A DNA stretch of 64,000 nt from Catellatospora bangladeshensis (GTDB taxonomy: Bacteria; Actinomycetota; Actinomycetes; Mycobacteriales; Micromonosporaceae), in the NCBI RefSeq assembly GCF_016862575.1, contig NZ_BONF01000011.1, positions 301,984-365,983 of the forward strand. The letters are read 5' to 3'. Position 1 is the stretch's first letter. Every line of letters begins with the position of its first letter. Positions 34,571 through 41,944 of the stretch are shown here, piece by piece. The position numbers were made by a program, and so were the translations under genes. Below the pieces are notes generated by a model that was not told the origin of the DNA, searched no databases, and was given only the letters and a program-made list of their open reading frames with translations.

Positions 34571-34634
34571 AAGATCGCGGTCTCGTGTCCAAACCTCGGC
34601 TCCCAACCCACCTTCTGACACAAAACGGCGATCA
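34571..34634. repeat. Family B palindromic element, copy 4
   Basis: Begins AAGATCGCGGTCTCGTGTC and ends GACACAAAACGGCGATCAA, with several mismatches between arms. The loop keeps AAACCT and CCCACCTT elements of copies 2 and 3. It is the most decayed full-length member. Confidence 0.75.
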
Positions 34635-34670
34635 ACGCGCGACCGCCCGGCCTGGTGCCGGTGGCCGGTG

Positions 34671-34724
34671 GTTAAGAAGGGCACCTTCTTCTACGCATAG
34701 CGTTAAGAAGGTGCCCTTCCTTAC
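34671..34724. repeat. Family A palindromic element, copy 4
   Basis: GTTAAGAAGGGCACCTTCTT (34671-34690) and AAGAAGGTGCCCTTCCTTAC (34705-34724), with centre CTACGCATAGCGTT. Found 61 bp after the EamA stop on the leftward strand. Confidence 0.88.
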
Positions 34725-34785
34725 CTGGAGCCCGCCCGGCGCGCGGCCCGGCGGGACGCGCGGCGCCGGTGGGGTGGCCGGATGG

Positions 34786-35766
34786 TCAGCGGGGCCGGCC
34801 CGCGAGTGCCGGCTCGGGCTCGGACGGGAGCGCCGTGGCCGTGGCCGGGGCCGGGGTGCGCAGCTCGTCGATGCGGACCAGGATCACGCCGCCGATGATC
34901 AGGACGCCGCCCAGCAGCTGGACCGCCACCGGCAGCTCGCCCAGGAACAGCCAGGCGAACAGCACCGCGAACAGCACCTCGGTCAGCCCGACGAACGAGG
35001 ACAGCCGGGCGCCCAGGATCCGGGCCGCGCCGATGCCGGCCACGTACGAGATCACCGCGGCGACCAGGGACAGTCCCACGATCGGCACCAGCCAGCTCAC
35101 CGTCTGCCCGGCGAACACCACCTCGCCGAAGTGCGCCCGCAGCGGCAGCGCGCCGAACGCGCCCAGCGCCAGCAGCACCACCGCGCCGACGGCCATGCCG
35201 CTGCTGGCCATGGCGACCGACGGCAGCTGCTCGTCGACCCGCGCCGACAGCACGAAGTACGCCGCCAGGCCGACCGCCGCGCCCAGCCCCCACAGCACGC
35301 CGACCGGGTCGATGCGGTCCGACCCGGTGAGGTCCAGCACGAAGAACAGGCCCACGATGGCCGCGGCGGACCCGGCCAGGGTCAGCCGACGCGGACGCTG
35401 GCCGTGCCGCGCCCACATCCAGAACACGACGAGGATGATGCCGAGGTATTCCAGGAGCAGAGCGACCCCGATGGGCAGGTATCGGACGGCGTTGAAGAAA
35501 CCGACCTGCGCGCCCGCGACGGCGAGCAGCCCGAACAGGCCGACGCTGCTCAGGTTGCGGCGCAGCACGTGCCACCTGCCGCGCAGCGCGAGCACGGTGG
35601 GCACGGCGAGCAGGAGGGCGGCGATGCCCACCCGCGCCGCGACCGCGGCCTCGGCCGACCAGCCCGCCTCGATCAGCGAGCGGGCGAACGTGCCGGACGT
35701 CCCGAACGTGGCCGCGGACAGCAGGGCCAGGCCCAGGCCGACGCCTGCGGAGCGTTGGGTCTGCAT
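34786..35766 (-). CDS. EamA/DMT-superfamily exporter
   Basis: 326 residues from ATG 35766 with ten membrane helices in two EamA repeats: LGLALLSAATFGTSGTFARSL starts the first and GLGAAVGLAAYFVLSARV the second. VGLTEVLFAVLFAWLFLGE is the conserved closing segment (P/T-E-V...FLGE). Probably exports an amino acid or other metabolite. It is divergent from a CGNR-type regulator gene 110 bp away, which may control it. Confidence 0.9.
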   Translation of the reverse strand: MQTQRSAGVGLGLALLSAATFGTSGTFARSLIEAGWSAEAAVAARVGIAALLLAVPTVLALRGRWHVLRRNLSSVGLFGLLAVAGAQVGFFNAVRYLPIGVALLLEYLGIILVVFWMWARHGQRPRRLTLAGSAAAIVGLFFVLDLTGSDRIDPVGVLWGLGAAVGLAAYFVLSARVDEQLPSVAMASSGMAVGAVVLLALGAFGALPLRAHFGEVVFAGQTVSWLVPIVGLSLVAAVISYVAGIGAARILGARLSSFVGLTEVLFAVLFAWLFLGELPVAVQLLGGVLIIGGVILVRIDELRTPAPATATALPSEPEPALAGRPR

Positions 35767-35876
35767 GGAACTCACCACGGATCGGAGCACGCGGCGCGGC
35801 CGTGGCCGACATACGCGTAATAAGTAAAACACCGCTATGCTCATGACAGTAGCCGAGCCCGTTGACAGGAGTCAAG

Positions 35877-36440
35877 ATGCTCTTTGCCCATGACACCGAG
35901 GTCGCGCTCGTCGCGGCGGCGGCGCTGGTCAACACCACCGGCTCCGACGGCGAGAAGCTGCCCGACATGGCCGCGCTCGACGAGTTCTTCCAGACGTACG
36001 GGTGGACCGGCCGCCGCGAGCACACCGCCGCCGAGCTGCGCGGGGTGCACGAGCTGCGCCCCCGGCTGCGCCGGATCTGGGAGCTGGGCGAGGCCGGCAA
36101 GGACGGGATCGTCGAGATCGTCAACGCGCTGCTGCGCGAGACGAACGCACTCCCCCAGCTGGTCAAGCACGACGAGTGGGACTACCACCTGCACGCCACC
36201 CCGTCCGACGCGCCGCTGGCCGCCCGGATGGCGGTCGAGGCCGCGATGGCCCTGGTCGACGTGGTACGTGCCGGTGAACTGAGCCGCCTGCGCATCTGCG
36301 AGCTGCCCGGCTGCGGCAACGTCGTGGTCGACCTGTCCAAGAACCGCTCGAAGCGCTTCTGCGACACCGGCTGCGGCAACCGCGCCGCCGTCACCGCCTA
36401 CCGCGCCCGCAAGGCCGCCGCCGCCCGCCCCACCCCCTGA
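35877..36440 (+). CDS. CGNR zinc-finger transcription factor (ABATE domain)
   Basis: 187 residues from ATG 35877, with AGGAG 6 nt upstream. The N-terminal ABATE-type helical domain (about 5-130, with LVNTTGSDGEKL) probably senses a ligand; the C-terminal zinc finger reads RICELPGCGNVVVDLSKN then RFCDTGCGNRAAVTAYRARK, with the CGNR motif and four zinc Cys. Genes of this type are often placed beside exporters. It probably regulates itself and the divergent EamA gene. Confidence 0.92.
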   Translation: MLFAHDTEVALVAAAALVNTTGSDGEKLPDMAALDEFFQTYGWTGRREHTAAELRGVHELRPRLRRIWELGEAGKDGIVEIVNALLRETNALPQLVKHDEWDYHLHATPSDAPLAARMAVEAAMALVDVVRAGELSRLRICELPGCGNVVVDLSKNRSKRFCDTGCGNRAAVTAYRARKAAAARPTP

Positions 36441-36466
36441 CCACCCGCCCCCGGCTCATGATCGCG

Positions 36467-36527
36467 CAACTTGCCAGGCAATCGGGCGAATGCGCGCGCA
36501 AGATACGCCCGAGTGCCAGGCAAGTTG
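36467..36527. repeat. Family D palindromic element, copy 2
   Basis: CAACTTGCCAGGCA (36467-36480) and TGCCAGGCAAGTTG (36514-36527) are perfect complements; pairing continues weakly outward (GATC on both sides). The loop TCGGGCGAA...CAAGATACGCCC matches copy 1. The arm contains TTGCCAGGCAA, a palindrome in itself. Confidence 0.8.
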
Positions 36528-36592
36528 GATGATCTAGGCGCGGCGGCGGGCCGCGGCGGACGGTCAGGGAGGGCGGGCGGGGCGGGTGGGGG

Positions 36593-37357
36593 TCAGGTGA
36601 GGAGTTGGGTGATGGCGGCCAGGCCGATGACGACGATGAGGGCGCGCAGGGCGGTGGGGGGCAGGCGGCGGCCCCAGCGGCCGCCGACGAGGCCGCCGAC
36701 GACCGAACCGGCCGCGATCAGCAGCGCGGGCTGCCAGGCGACCATGCCGAGCGCGATGAACAGCAGCGCGGCGACCCCGTTCACCAGGCCCGCCAGCAGG
36801 TTCTTGATCCCGTTGACCCAGACCAGGTCGGTGGAGAGCAGCACGCCGAGCAGCCCGAGCAGCAGCACGCCCTGGGCCGCGCCGAAGTAGCCGCCGTACA
36901 CGCCCGCGCCGAAGACGCCGAGCAGCAGCAGCGGCCCGACCCGGTGCGCGCGGTCCGGCTGCCGGGCGGCCAGCCGGCGGGCCAGCCAGGGCTGCGCGAC
37001 GACCAGCACCAGCGCCAGGCCGATCAGCACCGGCACGATCGCCTTGAACGCGCCCGGCGGCAGCCACAGCAGCAGCACCGCGCCCACGATCGCGCCGAGC
37101 ACCGAGGCGGTGCCCAGCCGCAGCAGCAGCGGGCCGTGCCCGGCGAGGTCCTTACGGTAGGCGTACGCCCCCGACAGCGAGCCCGGCACCAGGCCGACGG
37201 TGTTGGAGACGTTGGCGACCACCGGCGGGTAGCCCAGGGCCAGCAGCACCGGGAAGGTCACCAGCGTGCCGGAGCCGACCACCGCGTTGATGCCACCCGC
37301 CGCCGCGCCCGCGGCCAGCACCACCAGCGACTCGCCGAGGCCGAGCGTCCAGTCCAT
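36593..37357 (-). CDS. TauE/SafE-family permease
   Basis: 254 residues with eight hydrophobic helices. The signature GGINAVVGSGTLVTFPVLLALG near the start and VANVSNTVGLVPGSLSGA match the TauE/SafE anion-permease family; GVYGGYFGAAQGVLLL and VNGIKNLLAGLVNG are the second-half repeats. Probably exports or imports a sulfonate, sulfite or similar anion. It stands alone between convergent and parallel neighbours. Confidence 0.9.
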   Translation of the reverse strand: MDWTLGLGESLVVLAAGAAAGGINAVVGSGTLVTFPVLLALGYPPVVANVSNTVGLVPGSLSGAYAYRKDLAGHGPLLLRLGTASVLGAIVGAVLLLWLPPGAFKAIVPVLIGLALVLVVAQPWLARRLAARQPDRAHRVGPLLLLGVFGAGVYGGYFGAAQGVLLLGLLGVLLSTDLVWVNGIKNLLAGLVNGVAALLFIALGMVAWQPALLIAAGSVVGGLVGGRWGRRLPPTALRALIVVIGLAAITQLLT

Positions 37358-37489
37358 GCGCCACGCCTTCCCCGGGCCTGGTCGCCGCCGTCCGGTCGCC
37401 GCCCACCCGGTCCCTCGGTACCAGATGTCCAGCAGCCTAGGCCCGCGGCGACCGCGCGCCCCCACCGTGCGGCGAAGATCACGGGCGGG

Positions 37490-38872
37490 TCACTTGAAGC
37501 CGAACATCTGGGTCCAGTAGTAGCGGTAGGTGCCGCCGGTGGCGCGGCCCACCCCCATGGACTTGGACGAGCAGTTGAGGATGTTGGCCTTGTGGCCCTT
37601 GGAGTTCATCCACTGCTGGAAGGTGGCCTTGGCGGTGGCGTTGCCGGCGGCGATGTTCTCGGCCGAGGGCGTGTCGTAGCCGGCGGCGCGGGCGCGGTCC
37701 CACGGGGTGACGCCTTCGGGGGTCTCGTGGGAGAAGTAGTCGCGCTTGGCCATGTCCGCGCTGTGCCCGCGGGCCGCCTTGTCCAGCTTCGGCTCGGCCC
37801 GCAGCGCCTTGCAGCCGGCCTTCCTGCGCGCGTCGTTGACCAGCGCGAGCATCTGCCCTTCCAGGGTGGTCGGCGCCTTGCTGGGGCTGGGCTTCGCCGA
37901 CGGTGACAGCGTCGGCGAGGCGGCGACGCTCGGGTACGCCGACGACGGCGCGACGGAGGCGCCCGGCGTGGACCCGACGGGCCCGGTGACCGCCGCGGCG
38001 AGGCCCGTGCCGTCGACCTCGGCGCCGCCGGGCAGCGGGCCGATCGCGTACACCCCGGCCACCGCGGCCGCCGTGGCGGCGCACGCGAACGCGATCTTGG
38101 CGGGCAGCGCGAGCGACCACCCCCCGGTCCGCACCGGCGCGGCGCCGGGCACCGGCCCGTCGGCTAGCACGAACAGCGCGGCGAGCAGCGCGTACGCCCC
38201 GTTGTGCGCGCTGAGGCGGCGGCACTGACCGCAGTCGCGCACGTGCCGCTCGACGCGGGAGCGCTCGCGGGAGGTGAGGCGGCGGCGGCCGTGCACGATC
38301 GCGTCGAGCCCGGCGCAGCGGCCGTGCCGGCGGGCGATGAGCACGGTGCGCACCGCCCCGCCGAGGGCCGTCCGGGAGCGGTGCACCAGGACCGCGGCGT
38401 GGGCGGTGCCGACGCCGAGCACCTCGCCGATCTCCCGGCTGGACAGCTCCCAGCGCACGGCCAGCTCCAGCACGGCGCGCTGGCGCGGCTGGAGGCCGTG
38501 CGCGGCGGCCCAGACCAGCTCGGCGGCCTCGCGCTGCTCGGCGGCGCGCTCGGGGTGGCGGCCGGGGGCGTCGTCGGGCAGCAGGGTGGCGTCGGGCAGC
38601 GGCGCGGGCACGGTCTGCGCCACGGCGCTCATCGACCGCTTGTACGCGATGGAGAACAGCCAGGTCCGCACCGCCTGCGGGTCACGCAGCTTGGCCAGGT
38701 CGCGCCAGGCGATCAGGAAGGTCTCCTGCACCAGGTCCTCGGCGAGGTGGTGGTCGCCGACCTGCCGGTACACGAAGCCGAGCAGGCCGGGGCGGTACAT
38801 GCGGTACAGCCGGTCGAAGGCTTCACGGTCTCCTGCCGCGGCGGCCCTGGCCAGGGATGTGTCTGACCGCAT
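37490..38872 (-). CDS. ECF sigma factor fused to zinc-finger, membrane helix and extracellular CAP domain
   Basis: 460 residues from ATG 38872, set by GGGAGG 5-6 nt upstream. Sigma region 2 is at about 12-80 (FDRLYRMYRPGLLGFVYRQ, AEDLVQETFLIAWRD) and region 4 at about 115-175 (LQPRQRAVLELAVRWELSS, REIGEVLGVGTAHAAVLVH). An anti-sigma-type zinc motif H-x3-C-x2-C follows (His210, Cys214, Cys217). One membrane helix lies near 258-278, then a Ser/Pro/Ala linker and a CAP/SCP domain (336-460) with GHSADMAKRDYFSH, AENIAAGNATAKATFQQWM and GHKANILN. The order predicts a sigma factor tethered inside with a sensor outside. There is no frameshift or internal stop. Confidence 0.88.
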   Translation of the reverse strand: MRSDTSLARAAAAGDREAFDRLYRMYRPGLLGFVYRQVGDHHLAEDLVQETFLIAWRDLAKLRDPQAVRTWLFSIAYKRSMSAVAQTVPAPLPDATLLPDDAPGRHPERAAEQREAAELVWAAAHGLQPRQRAVLELAVRWELSSREIGEVLGVGTAHAAVLVHRSRTALGGAVRTVLIARRHGRCAGLDAIVHGRRRLTSRERSRVERHVRDCGQCRRLSAHNGAYALLAALFVLADGPVPGAAPVRTGGWSLALPAKIAFACAATAAAVAGVYAIGPLPGGAEVDGTGLAAAVTGPVGSTPGASVAPSSAYPSVAASPTLSPSAKPSPSKAPTTLEGQMLALVNDARRKAGCKALRAEPKLDKAARGHSADMAKRDYFSHETPEGVTPWDRARAAGYDTPSAENIAAGNATAKATFQQWMNSKGHKANILNCSSKSMGVGRATGGTYRYYWTQMFGFK

Positions 38873-38997
38873 GACTGCCTCCCGAGGTAGCGGTTCGTCG
38901 CTAGTAGGTCTCGCCACCGGCCGCGTCATTACACCCAACACGAGAATTTCTGTCCACGCGAGGCGGGAATGTCAGCCCCCGCCCGTACGGTGCCCGG

Positions 38998-39513
38998 ATG
39001 ATCGACGAACCTGTCGCACCGGTGGTGCGCACCCGGCCACCCGAGGACGGCACCGAGCGGCAGACGCTCACCGGCATGCTCGACTTCCTGCGCGCGACGG
39101 TGGTGCTCAAGGTGAGCGGGCTGACCGACGCACAGGCGTTCTCCCGGCCGGTGCCCGCCTCCGCGCTGACCCCGGCGGGCCTGGTCAAGCACCTGACCGG
39201 GGTGGAGCGCTTCTGGTTCGGCATCGACTTCGCCGGGCTGGACCTGCCCTGGCCGTGGAGCGGGGAGCAGCCGCACGGCGGGTTCCCGCTCGAACCGGGC
39301 GACACGCTCGCCGGCCTCGTCGCGGCGTACGAGGCCGAGTGCGCGCGATCCCGCACGGTCGCCGAGGGCGCCGGGCTGGACGAGCGGGCCCGCGGCGAGG
39401 GCAACCACTTCACGCTGCGGTACGCGCTGACCCACATGATCGAGGAGACCGCACGGCACTGCGGCCACCTCGATCTCCTGCGCGAGAGCATCGACGGCGC
39501 GGCCGGGCAGTAG
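38998..39513 (+). CDS. DinB-family (DUF664) protein
   Basis: 171 residues. Helical bundle with VLKVSGLTDAQAFSRPVP, LTPAGLVKHLTGVERFWFG and LTHMIEETARHCGHLDLLRE, holding the three metal-ligand His positions. It resembles the gene at 19711-20217 and other actinobacterial thiol-dependent transferases; substrate unknown. Its stop lies 1 bp from the stop of the convergent peptidase gene, leaving no room for a terminator between them. Confidence 0.88.
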   Translation: MIDEPVAPVVRTRPPEDGTERQTLTGMLDFLRATVVLKVSGLTDAQAFSRPVPASALTPAGLVKHLTGVERFWFGIDFAGLDLPWPWSGEQPHGGFPLEPGDTLAGLVAAYEAECARSRTVAEGAGLDERARGEGNHFTLRYALTHMIEETARHCGHLDLLRESIDGAAGQ

Positions 39514-39514
39514 C

Positions 39515-40561
39515 TCAGTACACCGACAGGTGCACGTGGTCGGTGTGGTCGCTGGACGGCGAGTCACCGCACTTCGAGCCGGTCGGCGAGTACTTCCGCC
39601 ACCCCGAGCTGGGCAGCCACACCTGGCAGAACCAGATCACGTACATCACGCCCAGCCTGCTCGCGTTCTTCACGAAGTACGCCGCGAGCCGGTTGCCGTA
39701 GGTGCGCGCGTCGCCCGAGGCGGTGCCGCCGAAGCCGCCGCCCGACGCGACGGCGAAGTCGCAGGCGCGGCCCTTGGGGTGCTCGTACATGTCGCCCGGC
39801 CGCCAGCACGCGGTGTACCGCTTGAAGTTCGCCTTGCGCGCCTGCTCGTAGGCGTGCAGCAGGCGCGGCGTGATGCACGCCGGGGCGGGCCGGGTCGGGT
39901 CGTTGATGCTGCAGATCTCCTTCGGCCAGGTGCCGTCGGCGTTGCGCGGCGCGGGGATCGCCAGCGGCGAACCCGGCTCGACCCAGCCCTTGGTGGCCTC
40001 GCCGCCGACCGCGGACAGCGCCTTCTCGGCGGCCTTGCGCAGCTTGGCCATCTCCTTGGTCTGCTTGGCCTGCTCGGCGACGGCGGCGTCGACGGCCGCC
40101 TTCGCCTCCTGGATCTCCTTGCGGGCCGCGACCATCTCGCCGATGCGGGCCTCGTCGCGGGCGGTCATCCGCTCCAGCGCGGCCGAGCGGCCGAGGAAGT
40201 CGTCGGGCGAGTTCGCGTTGAGCATGACCCCGACGACGCCGAGCCGGCCCGTCTTGTACGCCTCGGCGGCGTACTTGGCCACGCCGGACCGGCTGCGCGT
40301 GTAGCGGTTCTCCGCCGCGGCCAGCCGCTGGTTGAGCGCGACCTGCTCCTTCTTCGCCTTCGCGAACGCGGCCTCGGCCTCGATGTACTGCCCGGCGACG
40401 CTCTCCAGGTTCTGGCGCAGCTGGGCGATCTTCGCGTTGGGGATCTCGTTCGGCTCGGCGTACGCCGACACCGGGAAGCCGGTGATCAGCACGACGGCGG
40501 CGAGCACAGCGGCCAGCAGGGACGCGGGACGGGAACGCGGGCGGCGCACCGGGGCAGGCAC
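39515..40561 (-). CDS. Secreted coiled-coil protein with M15-like peptidase domain
   Basis: 348 residues from GTG 40561 behind GGAAGGA. The signal peptide (SLLAAVLAAVVLITGFPVSAYA) is followed by a long coiled coil (about 40-205: EAEAAFAKAKKEQVALNQRL, EIQEAKAAVDAAVAEQAKQT), as in cell-wall hydrolases that dock to division machinery. The C-terminal part has YEHPKGRACDFAV and SDHTDHVHLSVY, matching the H-x6-D and H-x-H zinc ligands of M15-type peptidases. It probably cuts peptidoglycan stem peptides; whether it is active is not certain. Confidence 0.82.
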   Translation of the reverse strand: MPAPVRRPRSRPASLLAAVLAAVVLITGFPVSAYAEPNEIPNAKIAQLRQNLESVAGQYIEAEAAFAKAKKEQVALNQRLAAAENRYTRSRSGVAKYAAEAYKTGRLGVVGVMLNANSPDDFLGRSAALERMTARDEARIGEMVAARKEIQEAKAAVDAAVAEQAKQTKEMAKLRKAAEKALSAVGGEATKGWVEPGSPLAIPAPRNADGTWPKEICSINDPTRPAPACITPRLLHAYEQARKANFKRYTACWRPGDMYEHPKGRACDFAVASGGGFGGTASGDARTYGNRLAAYFVKNASRLGVMYVIWFCQVWLPSSGWRKYSPTGSKCGDSPSSDHTDHVHLSVY

Positions 40562-40900
40562 GTACAGGGTCCTTCCGTCGCCCGCCGCGCGGAGGGGGAG
40601 ATGCGCGACGGCGGCCGCCGGGGGTCGGAGGGGCTGGGCGCGGCCGGAACGCAGACTACCGCGACAGCGCCGCGTCCGGAAAGCCTCCGAGCGTCGCGGT
40701 CCGTGACGACAGACGGTGACCCGCCGCCTCCGACCCGCGTTTCCGCAGCTCGCAATGCCATCAGGTGGCCACCTGCTCACGCACCGTGACATCGCACACC
40801 GACAATGGCACACCCACCCGCCCCCGGCTCCCCCGCCCGCGATCGGGGCGGGTCCGCGCCCGCGATGGCGTGAGGTCCAGCATCCGGCACCGCCGGTGCG

Positions 40901-40965
40901 ATGATCAGGAGTTCGTGTCACAAAGTGCAGCTGGACCACAGGTTTCGACACGAAGTCGCGATCAT
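40901..40965. repeat. Family B palindromic element, copy 5
   Basis: Left arm ATGATCAGGAGTTCGTGTC, right arm GACACGAAGTCGCGATCAT. The arms match at their ends and at GTGTC/GACAC. The right loop side keeps GGTTTC before GACAC, as in the other copies. Confidence 0.75.
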
Positions 40966-40979
40966 GCCGCGGCCGACCA

Positions 40980-41050
40980 GACTTCTGGACACGAGACCGC
41001 GATCATGCGGTGCCAGAACCGCACTTTCCGACACGAACCCGCGATCATGC
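40980..41050. repeat. Family B element, copy 6: two right half-arms in direct repeat
   Basis: GGACACGAGACCGCGATCAT (40988-41007) and CCGACACGAACCCGCGATCA (41029-41048) are direct repeats of the right arm without a left arm. Together with copy 5 this gives three right arms in 130 bp, which suggests partial duplication. Confidence 0.7.
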
Positions 41051-41073
41051 GCGGTGAACGCCCGCGGCGCGGG

Positions 41074-41406
41074 TCAGTCGGTGTTGGTGGCAGCGCTGGC
41101 GCGGGCGGCGGCGAGGAAGGCGATCACCCCGGCCGCGAGCAGCGGCAGCCCGATGGTGGCCAGGGCCAGCACGCCCAGCACGCACAGCAGGACCCCGGTC
41201 ACGACCAGAGCGGCCGTCCGGCGCCGGGTGGTGCGCCAGGCCTGCCCCGCCAGCAGGGCCGCCAACAGCAGCCCGCCGGTGAACCAGGCGACCGGCGCGC
41301 CGCCCTGCGCCACGATGAGCGCGACGTACGCGCCCAAAGTAAGCAGGGTCAGCAGCAGCACGACCAGCGCCAGCCGGCCGGCGACCTGCTGCTGACCCGT
41401 CGCCAT
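41074..41406 (-). CDS. Small membrane protein downstream of rbpA
   Basis: 110 residues with four hydrophobic helices (LALVVLLLTLLTLGAYVALI, VAWFTGGLLLAALLAG, TAALVVTGVLLCVLGVLAL, LPLLAAGVIAFLAAARA). It starts 15 bp after the rbpA stop on the same strand, so it is probably in the same transcript. No family recognised. Confidence 0.75.
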   Translation of the reverse strand: MATGQQQVAGRLALVVLLLTLLTLGAYVALIVAQGGAPVAWFTGGLLLAALLAGQAWRTTRRRTAALVVTGVLLCVLGVLALATIGLPLLAAGVIAFLAAARASAATNTD

Positions 41407-41421
41407 CAGGGGCCCGCCCGG

Positions 41422-41760
41422 TCAGCGACCGCGCTTGGCCCGGACCTCGGCCAGCCGCTCCTCGAGGATCTCCTCGAGCTCCTCGATCGAGCGCCGCTCC
41501 AGGAGCATGTCCCAGTGCGTACGCGGCGGCTTGACCTTCTTCTGCTCCGGCTCGGAGCCGTCGACCAGCCGCGCCACGCTGCCGTCGAACTTGCACTCCC
41601 ACGTCGAGGGCACCTCGGCGTCCATCGCGAACGGCACCTCGAACCGGTGGCCGTTGCCGCAGGAGAACTCCCGCGTCTGCCGCGGCGCGAATTCGGTGTT
41701 GCGGTCCGACTCGTAGCTGACCGCGCCCAGTCGGCTGCCCCGCAGCACGCGCTCGCCCAT
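41422..41760 (-). CDS. rbpA: RNA polymerase-binding protein RbpA
   Basis: 112 residues, full length. RbpA binds the housekeeping sigma factor and RNA polymerase, stabilises the open complex and lowers rifampicin sensitivity. The core domain has FAPRQTREFSCGNGHRFEVP with the structural Cys and TWECKF; the C-terminal sigma-interaction domain reads THWDMLLERRSIEELEEILE, typical of RbpA. Start is ATG 41760 behind GAGGAG. Upstream lies a GGGAAC-N18-GTT promoter of the sigma-R type, in line with the stress control known for Streptomyces rbpA. Confidence 0.97.
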   Translation of the reverse strand: MGERVLRGSRLGAVSYESDRNTEFAPRQTREFSCGNGHRFEVPFAMDAEVPSTWECKFDGSVARLVDGSEPEQKKVKPPRTHWDMLLERRSIEELEEILEERLAEVRAKRGR

Positions 41761-41798
41761 ACCCGCTCCTCACGGTTCGACTCTTCTTCCCGTGACGC

Positions 41799-41825
41799 AA
41801 CGACACGGGTGCCGGTGGTGTTCCC
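41799..41825 (-). promoter_or_regulatory. Sigma-R/SigH-type promoter of rbpA
   Basis: On the minus strand GGGAAC (41825-41820) is followed, exactly 18 bp later, by GTT (41801-41799). This fits the GGAAT/C-N18-GTT consensus of the disulphide-stress sigma factors. The predicted transcript start is about 30 nt before the ATG. Confidence 0.65.
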
Positions 41826-41944
41826 TTTCGGGCCCCACCCGCCGTGGCCGCTCACGCGGCCCGGGACACAGTATGACCCTTTCGCATCCCGCGCGACCAC
41901 GGCAACGCAGGGTGACCGTCTTCATGCCGCGTGGCGCGGCCCGG

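Larger units (their letters stand above)
34423..34785. other. 363-bp intergenic region with family B and family A elements
   Basis: No gene is supported here. It lies upstream of the diguanylate cyclase and downstream of the EamA gene, both leftward. Family B copy 4 (34571-34634) and family A copy 4 (34671-34724) sit 36 bp apart. Confidence 0.7.
40562..41073. other. 512-bp intergenic region with family B elements
   Basis: From 40562 to about 40900 I see no gene and no RNA element I can name; it is the leader of the leftward peptidase gene. A TAGTCT hexamer (minus strand, near 40660) could be a -10 box. From 40901 to 41050 lie family B copies 5 and 6. Confidence 0.6.

Noticed and set aside
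36593..37465. Longer TauE/SafE frame starting at 37465
   Set aside because: The added N-terminus (MGARGRRGPRLLD...) is polar and low-complexity; ATG 37357 gives the expected membrane start.
40562..40900. Possible c-di-AMP (ydaO-type) riboswitch before the M15-like peptidase gene
   Set aside because: Such riboswitches precede wall-hydrolase genes in actinobacteria, but I could not find the conserved aptamer blocks in this leader.
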